Assembly (NCBI GenBank): GCA_900768465.1
Contig: CAAGCY010000013.1
Span: 1-64,000 of the forward strand
DNA length: 64,000 nucleotides
From: Alphaproteobacteria bacterium
Lineage (GTDB): Bacteria > Pseudomonadota > Alphaproteobacteria > CAAGCB01 > CAG-977
Direction: 5' to 3'
A model generated the notes under the pieces. It ran no database searches and was not told the origin of the DNA. It saw only the letters and a list, made by a program, of their open reading frames with translations. Below, piece by piece: positions 45,084 through 51,897 of the stretch; within the stretch, counting starts at the first letter, position 1, and each line of letters opens with the position of its first letter. The translations under genes and the position numbers were made by a program.

Positions 45084-45728
45084 TTACTTCGCAGCAGGAG
45101 CCGCAGCAGCAGCAGGAGCAGCCGCAGCATCAGCCGCGGGAGCAGGAGCTTCTTCGACTTCTTCAGCCGCAGGCGCAGCAATCGCCGCAATCGTGGTATC
45201 CAAGTCTTCGACGGGTTTGACGCCGGCGGGGAACTTGACGTCGCCCAATTTCACGACATCGCCCATTTCCAAGCCCGTCAAATCAACGAACAAGGTTTCG
45301 GGAATATCCTTGGGTTTGCACATGACTTCGATAGAACGGTAAATCGCGTTCAAAACGCCGCCGTTCTTCAAGCCCGGAGCCGCCAATTCGTTTTCGTACA
45401 TGACGGGGACTTCGATCTGCAGTTCGGTGTTTGCGGAAACACGCAGAAAATCGATGTGAATCGGACGATCCGTAATCGGGTGCGTCTGAATGTCCTGACA
45501 AATGGCGTGATATTTGTTTTTGCCGACTTCGATTTCGAATTGACGGGTCCAGAAACCGGACTGGCGCAACTGCGCGTCCAAATCCAGAGCGGAAATCGAA
45601 AACATCACGGGTTCTTTCTTTTCACCGTAGATAACACCGGGAATCAAACCTGCGCGACGTTCGGCACGAGCCGCCCCCTTACCTGCCGTTTTGCGTTCAT
45701 TAACGCGAATATTGACTGTTTTAGCCAT
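45084..45728 (-). CDS. rplY: 50S ribosomal protein L25 (Ctc form)
   Basis: The 5S rRNA-binding protein in its long form (214 aa): an N-terminal L25 domain (AKTVNIRVNERKTAGKGAAR, LIPGVIYG), a C-terminal TL5-like beta domain (HIDFLRVSANTELQIEVPV) and an Ala/Pro/Glu-rich tail of about 35 residues. ATG 45728 matches the family start with AAAGGA upstream; the in-frame extension to 45824 is not expected to be translated. It leads the rplY-pth-ychF-trmL operon. Confidence 0.97.
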   Translation of the reverse strand: MAKTVNIRVNERKTAGKGAARAERRAGLIPGVIYGEKKEPVMFSISALDLDAQLRQSGFWTRQFEIEVGKNKYHAICQDIQTHPITDRPIHIDFLRVSANTELQIEVPVMYENELAAPGLKNGGVLNAIYRSIEVMCKPKDIPETLFVDLTGLEMGDVVKLGDVKFPAGVKPVEDLDTTIAAIAAPAAEEVEEAPAPAADAAAAPAAAAAPAAK

Positions 45729-45759
45729 AATTTCAAATCCTTTTGATATGATTAAGTCT

Positions 45760-45783
45760 GTTCGACCTCCAGGGGTGTCGAAC
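45760..45783 (-). promoter_or_regulatory. Hairpin in the rplY leader
   Basis: Inverted repeat GTTCGAC (45760-45766) and GTCGAAC (45777-45783) around a 10-nt loop lies 32-55 bp before the rplY start, between the candidate promoter and the ribosome-binding site. A regulatory role is possible but not shown. Confidence 0.4.
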
Positions 45784-45795
45784 CTTGACGAAGTC

Positions 45796-45824
45796 TGTTT
45801 ACACCGTTTAAGCGCGAAAAGCAA
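45796..45824 (-). promoter_or_regulatory. Candidate rplY promoter
   Basis: On the minus strand TTGCTT (45819-45824) and TAAACA (45796-45801) are separated by 17 bp. The -10 match is moderate. Confidence 0.35.
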
Positions 45825-45919
45825 CCGATTTTAACACAAGAAAAGGAAATTCGACCGATGACGGTTTACGGCTATATCTGAAAAGAATAAGCTATACTAA
45901 AAGTTTCTTGCAACTTCAT

Positions 45920-46273
45920 TTATTTTAACAAATTTTCGGGCGAGTAGCGTTTGTCCGCAAATTCCCGCGGGAACGCTTGTTCTTCATCGGTCTGTATCAG
46001 CAAATCTGACAGGTATTCTTTGACGGTTTGTTTCATCCGCGGCAAATCGACAAACCCTTTGCGATGAATAATGGGCAACAACATCGTCTTGATTTTATAC
46101 GGTCTTAACGCGTCAATGACTGATAAACCAACCGCTTCCGCGGCTTGATCGTTCAACGCCCGATAAAATACGACGTTTTTTAGTGGTTCTTTTTCCACCG
46201 CGCAACAAAAGCTGGCGATCGGGGACGTTGTGCGGTGGAAAGACAAAGTCATATCCGAAACGCGGAAAATCAC
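45920..46273 (-). CDS. Hypothetical protein, possibly a remnant
   Basis: A 117-aa open frame (GTG 46273, or ATG 46252) with protein-like composition: a central 'RALNDQAAEAVGLSVIDALR' and a C-terminal helix-forming PRMKQTVKEYLSDLLIQ. No family is recognised. Its first codons lie in a 26-bp sequence that recurs at 48178, and no convincing ribosome-binding site is seen. It could be a decayed or element-derived gene whose original start lies further in. Confidence 0.35.
   Translation of the reverse strand: MIFRVSDMTLSFHRTTSPIASFCCAVEKEPLKNVVFYRALNDQAAEAVGLSVIDALRPYKIKTMLLPIIHRKGFVDLPRMKQTVKEYLSDLLIQTDEEQAFPREFADKRYSPENLLK
46238..46263 (+). repeat. Left copy of a 26-bp direct repeat
   Basis: The sequence from GAAAGACAAAG to CGAAACGC differs from the copy at 48178-48203 at one position (G versus A). 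Similarity extends weakly about 15 bp upstream (ACGTTGT...GAAAG). Confidence 0.75.
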
Positions 46274-46291
46274 GAATGTTTGAGAATATGA

Positions 46292-46330
46292 AAAACCCCC
46301 CGCCGATATGTCTGACGGGGGTTTTATTTT
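46292..46330 (-). terminator. Terminator of the ferredoxin gene
   Basis: AAAACCCCC (46292-46300) pairs with GGGGGTTTT (46317-46325). Read on the minus strand it ends in TTTTT, 24 bp after the ferredoxin stop. It could also act on the plus strand. Confidence 0.8.
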
Positions 46331-46348
46331 TTCGCGTTTGAAACGGAA

Positions 46349-46573
46349 TTAAGCCTTCGCGGATTCTTCGGCGTTGAACTTGATCCATTTTTCGTCGGCG
46401 TCCGCGTCGTTGCAGATCGCGCCCTGCGGGCATTCGGAAATGCAAACGCCGCAATCGATGCAGGTGTCGGGGTTGACGACGGCTTGCGTGTCCGCTTCGG
46501 TGATCGCGCCGACGGGGCAAACGTCGATGCAGGTCAGGCATTTCACGCAGGAATCGTTGATAACAGAAGCCAT
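46349..46573 (-). CDS. 2[4Fe-4S] ferredoxin
   Basis: A 74-aa electron carrier with two CxxCxxCxxxCP clusters: SCVKCLTCIDVCP (8-20) and TCIDCGVCISECP (38-50). Each would bind one [4Fe-4S] cluster. The C-terminus is short, acidic and alanine-rich. ATG 46573 has GAGGAG seven bases upstream; a longer in-frame reading to 47044 has no support. It is monocistronic, with its own promoter and terminator, and divergent from the ubiquitin-autotransporter gene. The redox partner is unknown. Confidence 0.92.
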   Translation of the reverse strand: MASVINDSCVKCLTCIDVCPVGAITEADTQAVVNPDTCIDCGVCISECPQGAICNDADADEKWIKFNAEESAKA

Positions 46574-46610
46574 TTTAAATCTCCTCAAACTGGTTTGTAT
46601 GACGTTAAGA

Positions 46611-46638
46611 AATATAGACAATTTTGACGTTTTTCCAA
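46611..46638 (-). promoter_or_regulatory. Candidate ferredoxin promoter
   Basis: On the minus strand TTGGAA (46633-46638), a 16-bp spacer and TATATT (46611-46616) lie 38 bp before the ferredoxin ATG. Confidence 0.4.
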
Positions 46639-46726
46639 GACCGAATCTGACAACCGTCGAAAATTCCCCGCCGGTAAGAATTTTGTAACCGTTTGACTTT
46701 ATCCGTTTGACCGAAAGATGAATTTC

Positions 46727-46755
46727 TTTACAACCGCCCGTTCCGTCTATAGAAT
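46727..46755 (+). promoter_or_regulatory. Candidate promoter of the ubiquitin-autotransporter gene
   Basis: TTTACA (46727-46732), a 17-bp spacer and TAGAAT (46750-46755) give a start about 20 bp before the AAGGA site and ATG 46784. Confidence 0.5.
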
Positions 46756-46783
46756 GGCGCGATACGATCAAGGAAAAATTTCC

Positions 46784-48052
46784 ATGAAAAAATATTTGTT
46801 TTGTTTGGCTTTCATTCTGTTGACGACGGACGCGTTCGCAATGCAGATTTTTGTCGAAACGTTGACAGGGAAACATATCACGTTGGAAGTCGAACCGACT
46901 GACCGTATCGAAGATATCAAAGCAAAAATCAAAGATAAAGAAGGAATCGCCGCCGAATCTCAACGTTTGATTTTTGCGGGAAAGATACTGGAAGACGGAA
47001 ACACGCTGCAGGATTACAGCATTCAAAAGGATTCCACGCTGCATTTGGTGTTGTCGGCATCATCGCGTTTTGACGGTTATCCCGATAATCTGAAAAACCT
47101 TTTATCCTCTTTGGAACGGTCGAATCCCGCCGCGCTGAATGAAGCTCTGACGGCTTTGGCGCCGGTATCCGCCCCTGTCGCGGCATCTCAGTCCGCCGCC
47201 ATGATGAATCAGGTGATGAGCGTGGTTTCCAATCGCCTTGCAACAGGTGCCGAACGCGGACGTTCGGCGGGGGACGCTTTTGACGGCGTCATTTCATGGG
47301 CGCAAGGCTTCGCCAACAAGTCCAAGTTGTCGGACACAGCGAAAACAAATGGCTTTTCAGGAAAATCGGCGGGCGTCGCTTTGGGCTTTGAAAAAGCGTT
47401 GAATGAATTGAAAATCGGATTCGGGTATGCGTTTTCCAATGGCGACATTGACGCTTTCGCCCGCGATATTGACACGCTTACGCACATTTTGTTTGTTTAC
47501 GGCGAATACAGACCCGACCGCTTTTTCGCTGACTTTACACTGGCGCAGTCCTTTTCGGATTGGAGCGAAAGCAAACGCGTCTTCGGTTCGGTGTACAAAG
47601 CGGATTACAATGTTGACACGATTGCCGTTCAAACCGTCGCAGGATACGATTTCGGCGTTTTGACGCCAAGTGCCGGCATGCGCTACATGCGTCTGCGCCG
47701 CGGCGGTTATACGGATACGGCACAACAGCACGTTTCCGCGGACGATACGAATATGCTGACGGGGATCGCGGGAATAAAACTGTCGGGAACATATGGCGTT
47801 TTCAGTCCGGAAATCCGTTTTTCCGCCACATACGATTTCATTGCCGACAAATCGCGCGCCCCCGTAACCCTGACCAACGGAACAAGCTATGTCGTCGAAA
47901 GCGACCGCCTGCACCGCTGGGGGTTTGAAAGCGGCGTCGGCGTTTCAATGAAAATCGATGCGGTGCTGGAAGCTTCGCTTTCCTATGACGGTGTTTTCCG
48001 CACGCATTATACCGATCACACCGCGACAATCGGTTTTAAGTATCATTTTTAA
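46784..48052 (+). CDS. Exported ubiquitin-autotransporter fusion protein
   Basis: A 422-aa precursor. Residues 1-19 are a Sec signal peptide (MKKYLFCLAF...DAFA). Residues 20-90 align without gaps to human ubiquitin 1-71, with 55 identities counted by hand. Residues 91-98 (SASSRFDG) replace the LRLRGG tail. A Leu/Ala-rich linker (about 99-165) leads to an autotransporter-type barrel (about 170-422: WAQGFANKSK, GKSAGVALGFEKAL, final IGFKYHF). The AFA-M cut would expose ubiquitin Met1. Lys11, 27, 29, 33, 48 and 63 and Leu8/Ile44/His68/Val70 are kept; Lys6 is Glu. No E1, E2 or deubiquitinase gene is nearby. ATG 46784 has AAGGA nine bases upstream. Surface display as a host mimic is inference. Confidence 0.93.
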   Translation: MKKYLFCLAFILLTTDAFAMQIFVETLTGKHITLEVEPTDRIEDIKAKIKDKEGIAAESQRLIFAGKILEDGNTLQDYSIQKDSTLHLVLSASSRFDGYPDNLKNLLSSLERSNPAALNEALTALAPVSAPVAASQSAAMMNQVMSVVSNRLATGAERGRSAGDAFDGVISWAQGFANKSKLSDTAKTNGFSGKSAGVALGFEKALNELKIGFGYAFSNGDIDAFARDIDTLTHILFVYGEYRPDRFFADFTLAQSFSDWSESKRVFGSVYKADYNVDTIAVQTVAGYDFGVLTPSAGMRYMRLRRGGYTDTAQQHVSADDTNMLTGIAGIKLSGTYGVFSPEIRFSATYDFIADKSRAPVTLTNGTSYVVESDRLHRWGFESGVGVSMKIDAVLEASLSYDGVFRTHYTDHTATIGFKYHF

Positions 48053-48177
48053 GAAATCGCACGCTCCGTTTAAATTCGCGCGGGGTTTTATTTCCAAAGC
48101 AGGCTAAAACAGTTATGCTCTGCTAAAACAATCGTCCGATCCGTCTGAATAAAGCGCAGAAAAAACGTTGTTTTGCA

Positions 48178-48203
48178 GAAAGACAAAATCATATCCGAAA
48201 CGC
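48178..48203 (+). repeat. Right copy of the 26-bp direct repeat
   Basis: Same orientation as the copy at 46238-46263, 25 of 26 positions identical. It lies in the 225-bp gap between the ubiquitin-autotransporter gene and parB, which otherwise holds only a terminator. Confidence 0.75.
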
Positions 48204-48235
48204 TGGAAGTTATAAATATCGATTTTTAAAATTTG

Positions 48236-48285
48236 GTTACAGCCGCTTTACAAAATAAAACGGCTGTAACTTTGTTTTCATTTTT
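48236..48285. terminator. Terminator between the ubiquitin-autotransporter gene and parB
   Basis: GTTACAGCCG (48236-48245) pairs perfectly with CGGCTGTAAC (48261-48270). TTTGTTTTCATTTTT follows on the plus strand, and an A/T-rich run on the other side could serve parB. Confidence 0.75.
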
Positions 48286-49258
48286 CGTCGTTGGTGATGA
48301 TGTCTTGATTTTTATCAAAAGAATCGTCGAAAATCACTTCGCCGATGTCGTCGCCGTTTTCGATGATTTCTTCGTCGGCAACTGCTGTGATTTCGTCGCT
48401 TGCCGCCGATTTTGCGCTTAAACGGTTAATCAGCTTGTCCAATTCTTCCAACGTCGAATAAGTCAAAATCAGCTCTCCGCCGCGCGATTTGGGACGGATG
48501 GACACTTCAATCCCCAAAACGCGCGTCAAATCCCGCGCTAATTCGTCACATTCGATTTGCTTGTCCGATTTTTTGGGGGCGGCTTTTTGTTTTTTGGGCG
48601 CGCCGTCTTCCTGCGCCAGTTTTTCCGTTTGCCGCACGTTCAATCCGCGCGCGACAACCGTTTGCGCCAAAGCTTCCGGATCTTTCGCCGTCAGCAAAGC
48701 GCGGGCGTGACCGCTTGTCAGCTTGCCCGTTTCCAGCATTTTTTTGACGGGTTGAGGCAATCCCAGCAAACGCATTGTGTTGGCGACGTGACTGCGGCTT
48801 TTGCCGACGGCTTGCGCTAATTCTTCCTGCGTATTGGAAAACTCCTCCATCAAGCGGCGATAGCCCTCGGCTTCCTCCAAAGCGTTCAAATCCTGCCGCT
48901 GCAGGTTTTCGATAAGAGCGACTTCCATCGCTTCTTTGTCGGAAAAATCCTTGACCAGAACGGGAACTTCGCGCAAGCCTGCTTGCTGCGCCGCGCGCCA
49001 ACGCCGTTCACCGCCGATGATTTCATATTTTCCCGCTTTGCCCATACGCACGATAAGCGGCTGAATTACGCCTTTTGTTTTGACGGATTCGACCAAATCG
49101 CGCAAAGCGTCCGCATCAAACGTGTGGCGCGGCTGAAAAGGGCTTGGCTCCAAATCGGCGACAGCAACGGTTTTAACCCCGCTTTGAACGGCGTTTTGTT
49201 CGGTTTCGTTTTCTTCACCCAACAGCGCGCTTAAACCGCGACCCAAATTCCTGCTCAT
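48278..49258 (-). CDS. parB: Chromosome partitioning CTPase ParB
   Basis: ParB binds parS and spreads as a CTP-dependent clamp. The 326-aa protein has the CTP-binding GGERRWRAA (82-90), ENLQRQDLN (117-125), a helix-turn-helix (TQEELAQAVGKSRSHVANTM) and a C-terminal dimerisation region, here extended by an acidic tail. ATGA overlap with parA. Three matching parS sites occur in the window. Confidence 0.98.
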   Translation of the reverse strand: MSRNLGRGLSALLGEENETEQNAVQSGVKTVAVADLEPSPFQPRHTFDADALRDLVESVKTKGVIQPLIVRMGKAGKYEIIGGERRWRAAQQAGLREVPVLVKDFSDKEAMEVALIENLQRQDLNALEEAEGYRRLMEEFSNTQEELAQAVGKSRSHVANTMRLLGLPQPVKKMLETGKLTSGHARALLTAKDPEALAQTVVARGLNVRQTEKLAQEDGAPKKQKAAPKKSDKQIECDELARDLTRVLGIEVSIRPKSRGGELILTYSTLEELDKLINRLSAKSAASDEITAVADEEIIENGDDIGEVIFDDSFDKNQDIITNDEK

Positions 49259-50043
49259 TTTTTCACCTCTTGCTTTAATACTTCCGCCGCCAAGCCGATG
49301 TACGCCTGCGCGCCTTTGCTTTTGAAATCATATAACAAAATCGGTTTGCCGTGAGACGGCGCTTCGGACACGCGGACGTTGCGCGGAATAATCGATTTGT
49401 AAACTTTTTTCCCGAAATAATTGCGTACATCCGCCGCGACGACCTCGGACAAAGCCGTGCGTCCGTCGTACATAGTCAGCAGAATGCCTTGAATTTCCAA
49501 ATCCGGATTGAAGTTTTTATGAACGCGCTCGATAGTGCGCATCAAATCGGCGACGCCTTCCAAAGCCAGATATTCGCATTGAACGGGAACGATGACGCCG
49601 TTCGCCGCCACCAAAGCGTTGACCGTCAGCATGCCGACGGACGGCGGGCAGTCGATAAAGATGTAGTCGTAATTCAACAATTCGCCGTCGAACGCTTTTT
49701 TCAAATAAAATTGCGGCTTTGCCAGATGCGACAGCTCGAAATCCGCGCCTGCCAAATCTTTGGACGACGCAATGACGGACAGATTCGGAATCTTTGTCCA
49801 AATAATCGAAGCCGAGATTTTTTCATCCCCCATCAGCACTTGATAGCTGTTTTTCGGCGCGTTGTTTCTGTCAACGCCCAAACTGACGGTCGCGTTTCCC
49901 TGCGGATCAAGGTCGATGACCAGCACTTTTTTCTTTGCCGCCGCCAAAGCGGTCGCCAAATTGACCGTCGTCGTTGTTTTGCCGACGCCGCCTTTTTGGT
50001 TGGAAACGGCGATAATCCGCGGTTGTTTTGTCATAGCGTTCAT
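49255..50043 (-). CDS. parA: Chromosome partitioning ATPase ParA
   Basis: A 262-aa deviant-Walker ATPase driving origin segregation. SNQKGGVGKTTTTVNLA (14-30) holds the signature lysines, LVIDLDPQGNATVSLG the A' motif and FIDCPPSVGMLT the Walker B. The start overlaps the rsmG stop as ATGA and its own stop overlaps parB, giving one rsmG-parA-parB transcript. Confidence 0.98.
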   Translation of the reverse strand: MNAMTKQPRIIAVSNQKGGVGKTTTTVNLATALAAAKKKVLVIDLDPQGNATVSLGVDRNNAPKNSYQVLMGDEKISASIIWTKIPNLSVIASSKDLAGADFELSHLAKPQFYLKKAFDGELLNYDYIFIDCPPSVGMLTVNALVAANGVIVPVQCEYLALEGVADLMRTIERVHKNFNPDLEIQGILLTMYDGRTALSEVVAADVRNYFGKKVYKSIIPRNVRVSEAPSHGKPILLYDFKSKGAQAYIGLAAEVLKQEVKK

Positions 50044-50663
50044 TTCTTTTTAACCCCCGTCAGACATAAAATTTTACCTTCGTCACTGGTGATGCTGGAA
50101 TGTTTTTCAACGGCGAAGACGAATTTTTTGGCGCAAAGTTTCAGTTCTTCATCCGCTTTTTTGCCCTTTAAAAACAGACAGCGCGTCCGTTCGCCGATGA
50201 AAGGTTTGGCATAGCCGACCAGCTTGTCCAAAGCCGCCAGCGCCCGCGCCGTAATCACATCGGCTTTGAACACCGGCATTTTTTCAATGCGTTCGTTGTG
50301 AATAACGACCTGCAGACCGCAAGCATCCGCCACCGCTTGCAAAAACGAACATTTTTTGCCGTCGCTTTCAACCAGATGAACGGTTCTGTTTTTGGATTCG
50401 TCCAGTATCGCCAGCACCAAAGCGGGAAAGCCCGCGCCGCTGCCCAAATCCAAAATCACCCTGTCCGACGGCGTTAAATACCGTTCCACTTGCGCGGAAT
50501 CCAAGATGTGACGCGTCCACACAACAGGCAAAGTCGAATCGCTGACAAGGTTCATCTTACCCTGCCATTCTTCCAACAAAGCGACGTAAGTATTCAATTT
50601 CGATTGAACCGCCTGCGACACGTTCAGTTGGTCAAAGACGGCTTGCCTGTCGGCTGTTATCAC
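50040..50663 (-). CDS. rsmG: 16S rRNA m7G527 methyltransferase RsmG
   Basis: A 207-aa class I methyltransferase (GidB). SAM motif LDLGSGAGFPALVLAI, preceded by the MNLVSDSTLPVVWTRHILDS region, is diagnostic. It starts at GTG 50663 with AGGGAG upstream, and a parS site begins 19 bp before it. In most alphaproteobacteria mnmG precedes rsmG; here CHR transporter genes are upstream instead. Confidence 0.96.
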   Translation of the reverse strand: MITADRQAVFDQLNVSQAVQSKLNTYVALLEEWQGKMNLVSDSTLPVVWTRHILDSAQVERYLTPSDRVILDLGSGAGFPALVLAILDESKNRTVHLVESDGKKCSFLQAVADACGLQVVIHNERIEKMPVFKADVITARALAALDKLVGYAKPFIGERTRCLFLKGKKADEELKLCAKKFVFAVEKHSSITSDEGKILCLTGVKKK

Positions 50664-50681
50664 GGTAAAAGCTCCCTGTTT

Positions 50682-50697
50682 TGTTTCACGTGAAACA
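50682..50697. other. parS: parS site upstream of rsmG
   Basis: Perfect 16-bp palindrome TGTTTCACGTGAAACA, 19 bp before the rsmG start and within its probable promoter region, so ParB could also affect transcription of rsmG-parA-parB. Confidence 0.93.
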
Positions 50698-50779
50698 ATT
50701 TATCCTTTTTGCTTGGGTTTAAAATAGACGCTTTCACCCCTGACAGACAAGCAAAAAATTTTATTTTTCGTTAAGTCGT

Positions 50780-50795
50780 TGTTTCACGTGAAACA
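50780..50795. other. parS: Second intergenic parS site
   Basis: A second perfect TGTTTCACGTGAAACA, 98 bp (centre to centre) from the first, in the gap between rsmG and the CHR transporter pair. Confidence 0.93.
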
Positions 50796-50839
50796 TTTTT
50801 CAACACTTAAAGCCGATTGTTTTGAATCCGAAACGGAAT

Positions 50840-51367
50840 TCAGCCGTACAGCAGGATGCCCGCTGCCGCCGAAGCCAGCATCAAATAAATCGCACTGATG
50901 TTTTTGAAAAATATCAGCAGACACGAAACGGCACAGATAATCAAAGAAGAACCGTCGATAAAATTTTCACCGTTCATCAGCATAACCGACGCGCTTAAAA
51001 TCAAACCGACGACGGCGATTCGCAATCCTTTGAACGCGTTTTGAACAATCGGTCGAGAGCTGTATTTTTTCAAAAACAAAAACAGCAAAGTCGTTACGAT
51101 GACTGACGGCAGGCTGACGCCAAGAGTCGCCACAAACGATCCGAATACGGATTTCGTGCTTTCGTAGCCGATATAAGTCGCCGTGTTAATGGCAATCGGT
51201 CCCGGAGTGACTTGAGAAATCGCGATGATGTCCGTGAACTTTCCGACGGAAATCCACGCGTGTTTGTTGACGACTTCGTTTTGGATAAGGGCAAGCATGG
51301 CATACCCGCCGCCAAAGCTGAACAGCCCGATTTTAAAGAATGTATAAAACAGTTCCCAAAAAATCAT
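50840..51367 (-). CDS. CHR-family (chromate transporter-like) half protein 2
   Basis: A 175-aa single-domain CHR protein with about six helices. The signature FKIGLFSFGGGYAMLALIQN and the second motif ISQVTPGPIAINTATYIGY are present. Short CHR proteins work as pairs. This one overlaps its partner as ATGA. The substrate may be chromate/sulfate or another anion; chromate resistance should not be assumed. Confidence 0.85.
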   Translation of the reverse strand: MIFWELFYTFFKIGLFSFGGGYAMLALIQNEVVNKHAWISVGKFTDIIAISQVTPGPIAINTATYIGYESTKSVFGSFVATLGVSLPSVIVTTLLFLFLKKYSSRPIVQNAFKGLRIAVVGLILSASVMLMNGENFIDGSSLIICAVSCLLIFFKNISAIYLMLASAAAGILLYG

Positions 51368-51897
51368 TTTTTCCGCCCGTATGCCAAATTGCCGACAATC
51401 ATGGCGGCGACGATGAATAAAATCGGCGACACTTTGTAAAAAGCAACCGCCGCGGCTATCAGCACGGGAATTAACAGCGTTAATCCCTTAATTTGCGATT
51501 TTTTCGCCATAGACCAAGCCGGAACCAGAATCAGCGCGACAACGGCGGGTTTAACCCCTTTGAACGCCGCGATGACGTACGGGTTATGCTGAAAGTTTTG
51601 GAACAAAATCGCTATCCACAAAATCGTTATGAACGACGGCAAAGTCGCACCGAGAGTCGCCATGACCATGCCCCGAAATTTCGCGATTTTCAGCCCCAGA
51701 AACACAGCCATATTAACGACCAAAGGTCCGGGGGACGATTGAGCGACGGCGATGGTGTCGTAAAAATCGCCTTCGTCAACCCACTTTTGTTTATCGACCA
51801 GTTCCGCTTTAATCAACGGAATCATGGCATAGCCGCCGCCGAACGTAAACGCGCCGATTTTAAAAAATCCCCAAAACAGCAGCAGTAAAGTTTTCAT
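51364..51897 (-). CDS. CHR-family (chromate transporter-like) half protein 1
   Basis: A 177-aa CHR half with FKIGAFTFGGGYAMIPLIKA and AVAQSSPGPLVVNMAVFLG. It is paralogous to the next gene and likely forms a heterodimer in opposite membrane topology, as known for short-chain CHR pairs. Its start overlaps the hslU stop as ATGA, so it may be co-transcribed with hslVU. Confidence 0.85.
   Translation of the reverse strand: MKTLLLLFWGFFKIGAFTFGGGYAMIPLIKAELVDKQKWVDEGDFYDTIAVAQSSPGPLVVNMAVFLGLKIAKFRGMVMATLGATLPSFITILWIAILFQNFQHNPYVIAAFKGVKPAVVALILVPAWSMAKKSQIKGLTLLIPVLIAAAVAFYKVSPILFIVAAMIVGNLAYGRKK

Noticed and set aside
45757..45795. A tRNA T-arm-like GTTCGAC hairpin upstream of rplY
   Set aside because: No acceptor, D-arm or anticodon stem can be drawn around it, and the loop is 10 nt, so it is treated as a leader hairpin.
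46113..46541. A 142-codon frame overlapping the ferredoxin on the same strand
   Set aside because: It runs through the ferredoxin coding sequence out of frame and through its terminator, so it is unlikely to be translated.
50840..51897. Frameshifted or split chrA gene
   Set aside because: Each half has its own start, complete CHR signature and six helices. They overlap as ATGA, which fits the known short-chain CHR pairs rather than a broken gene.
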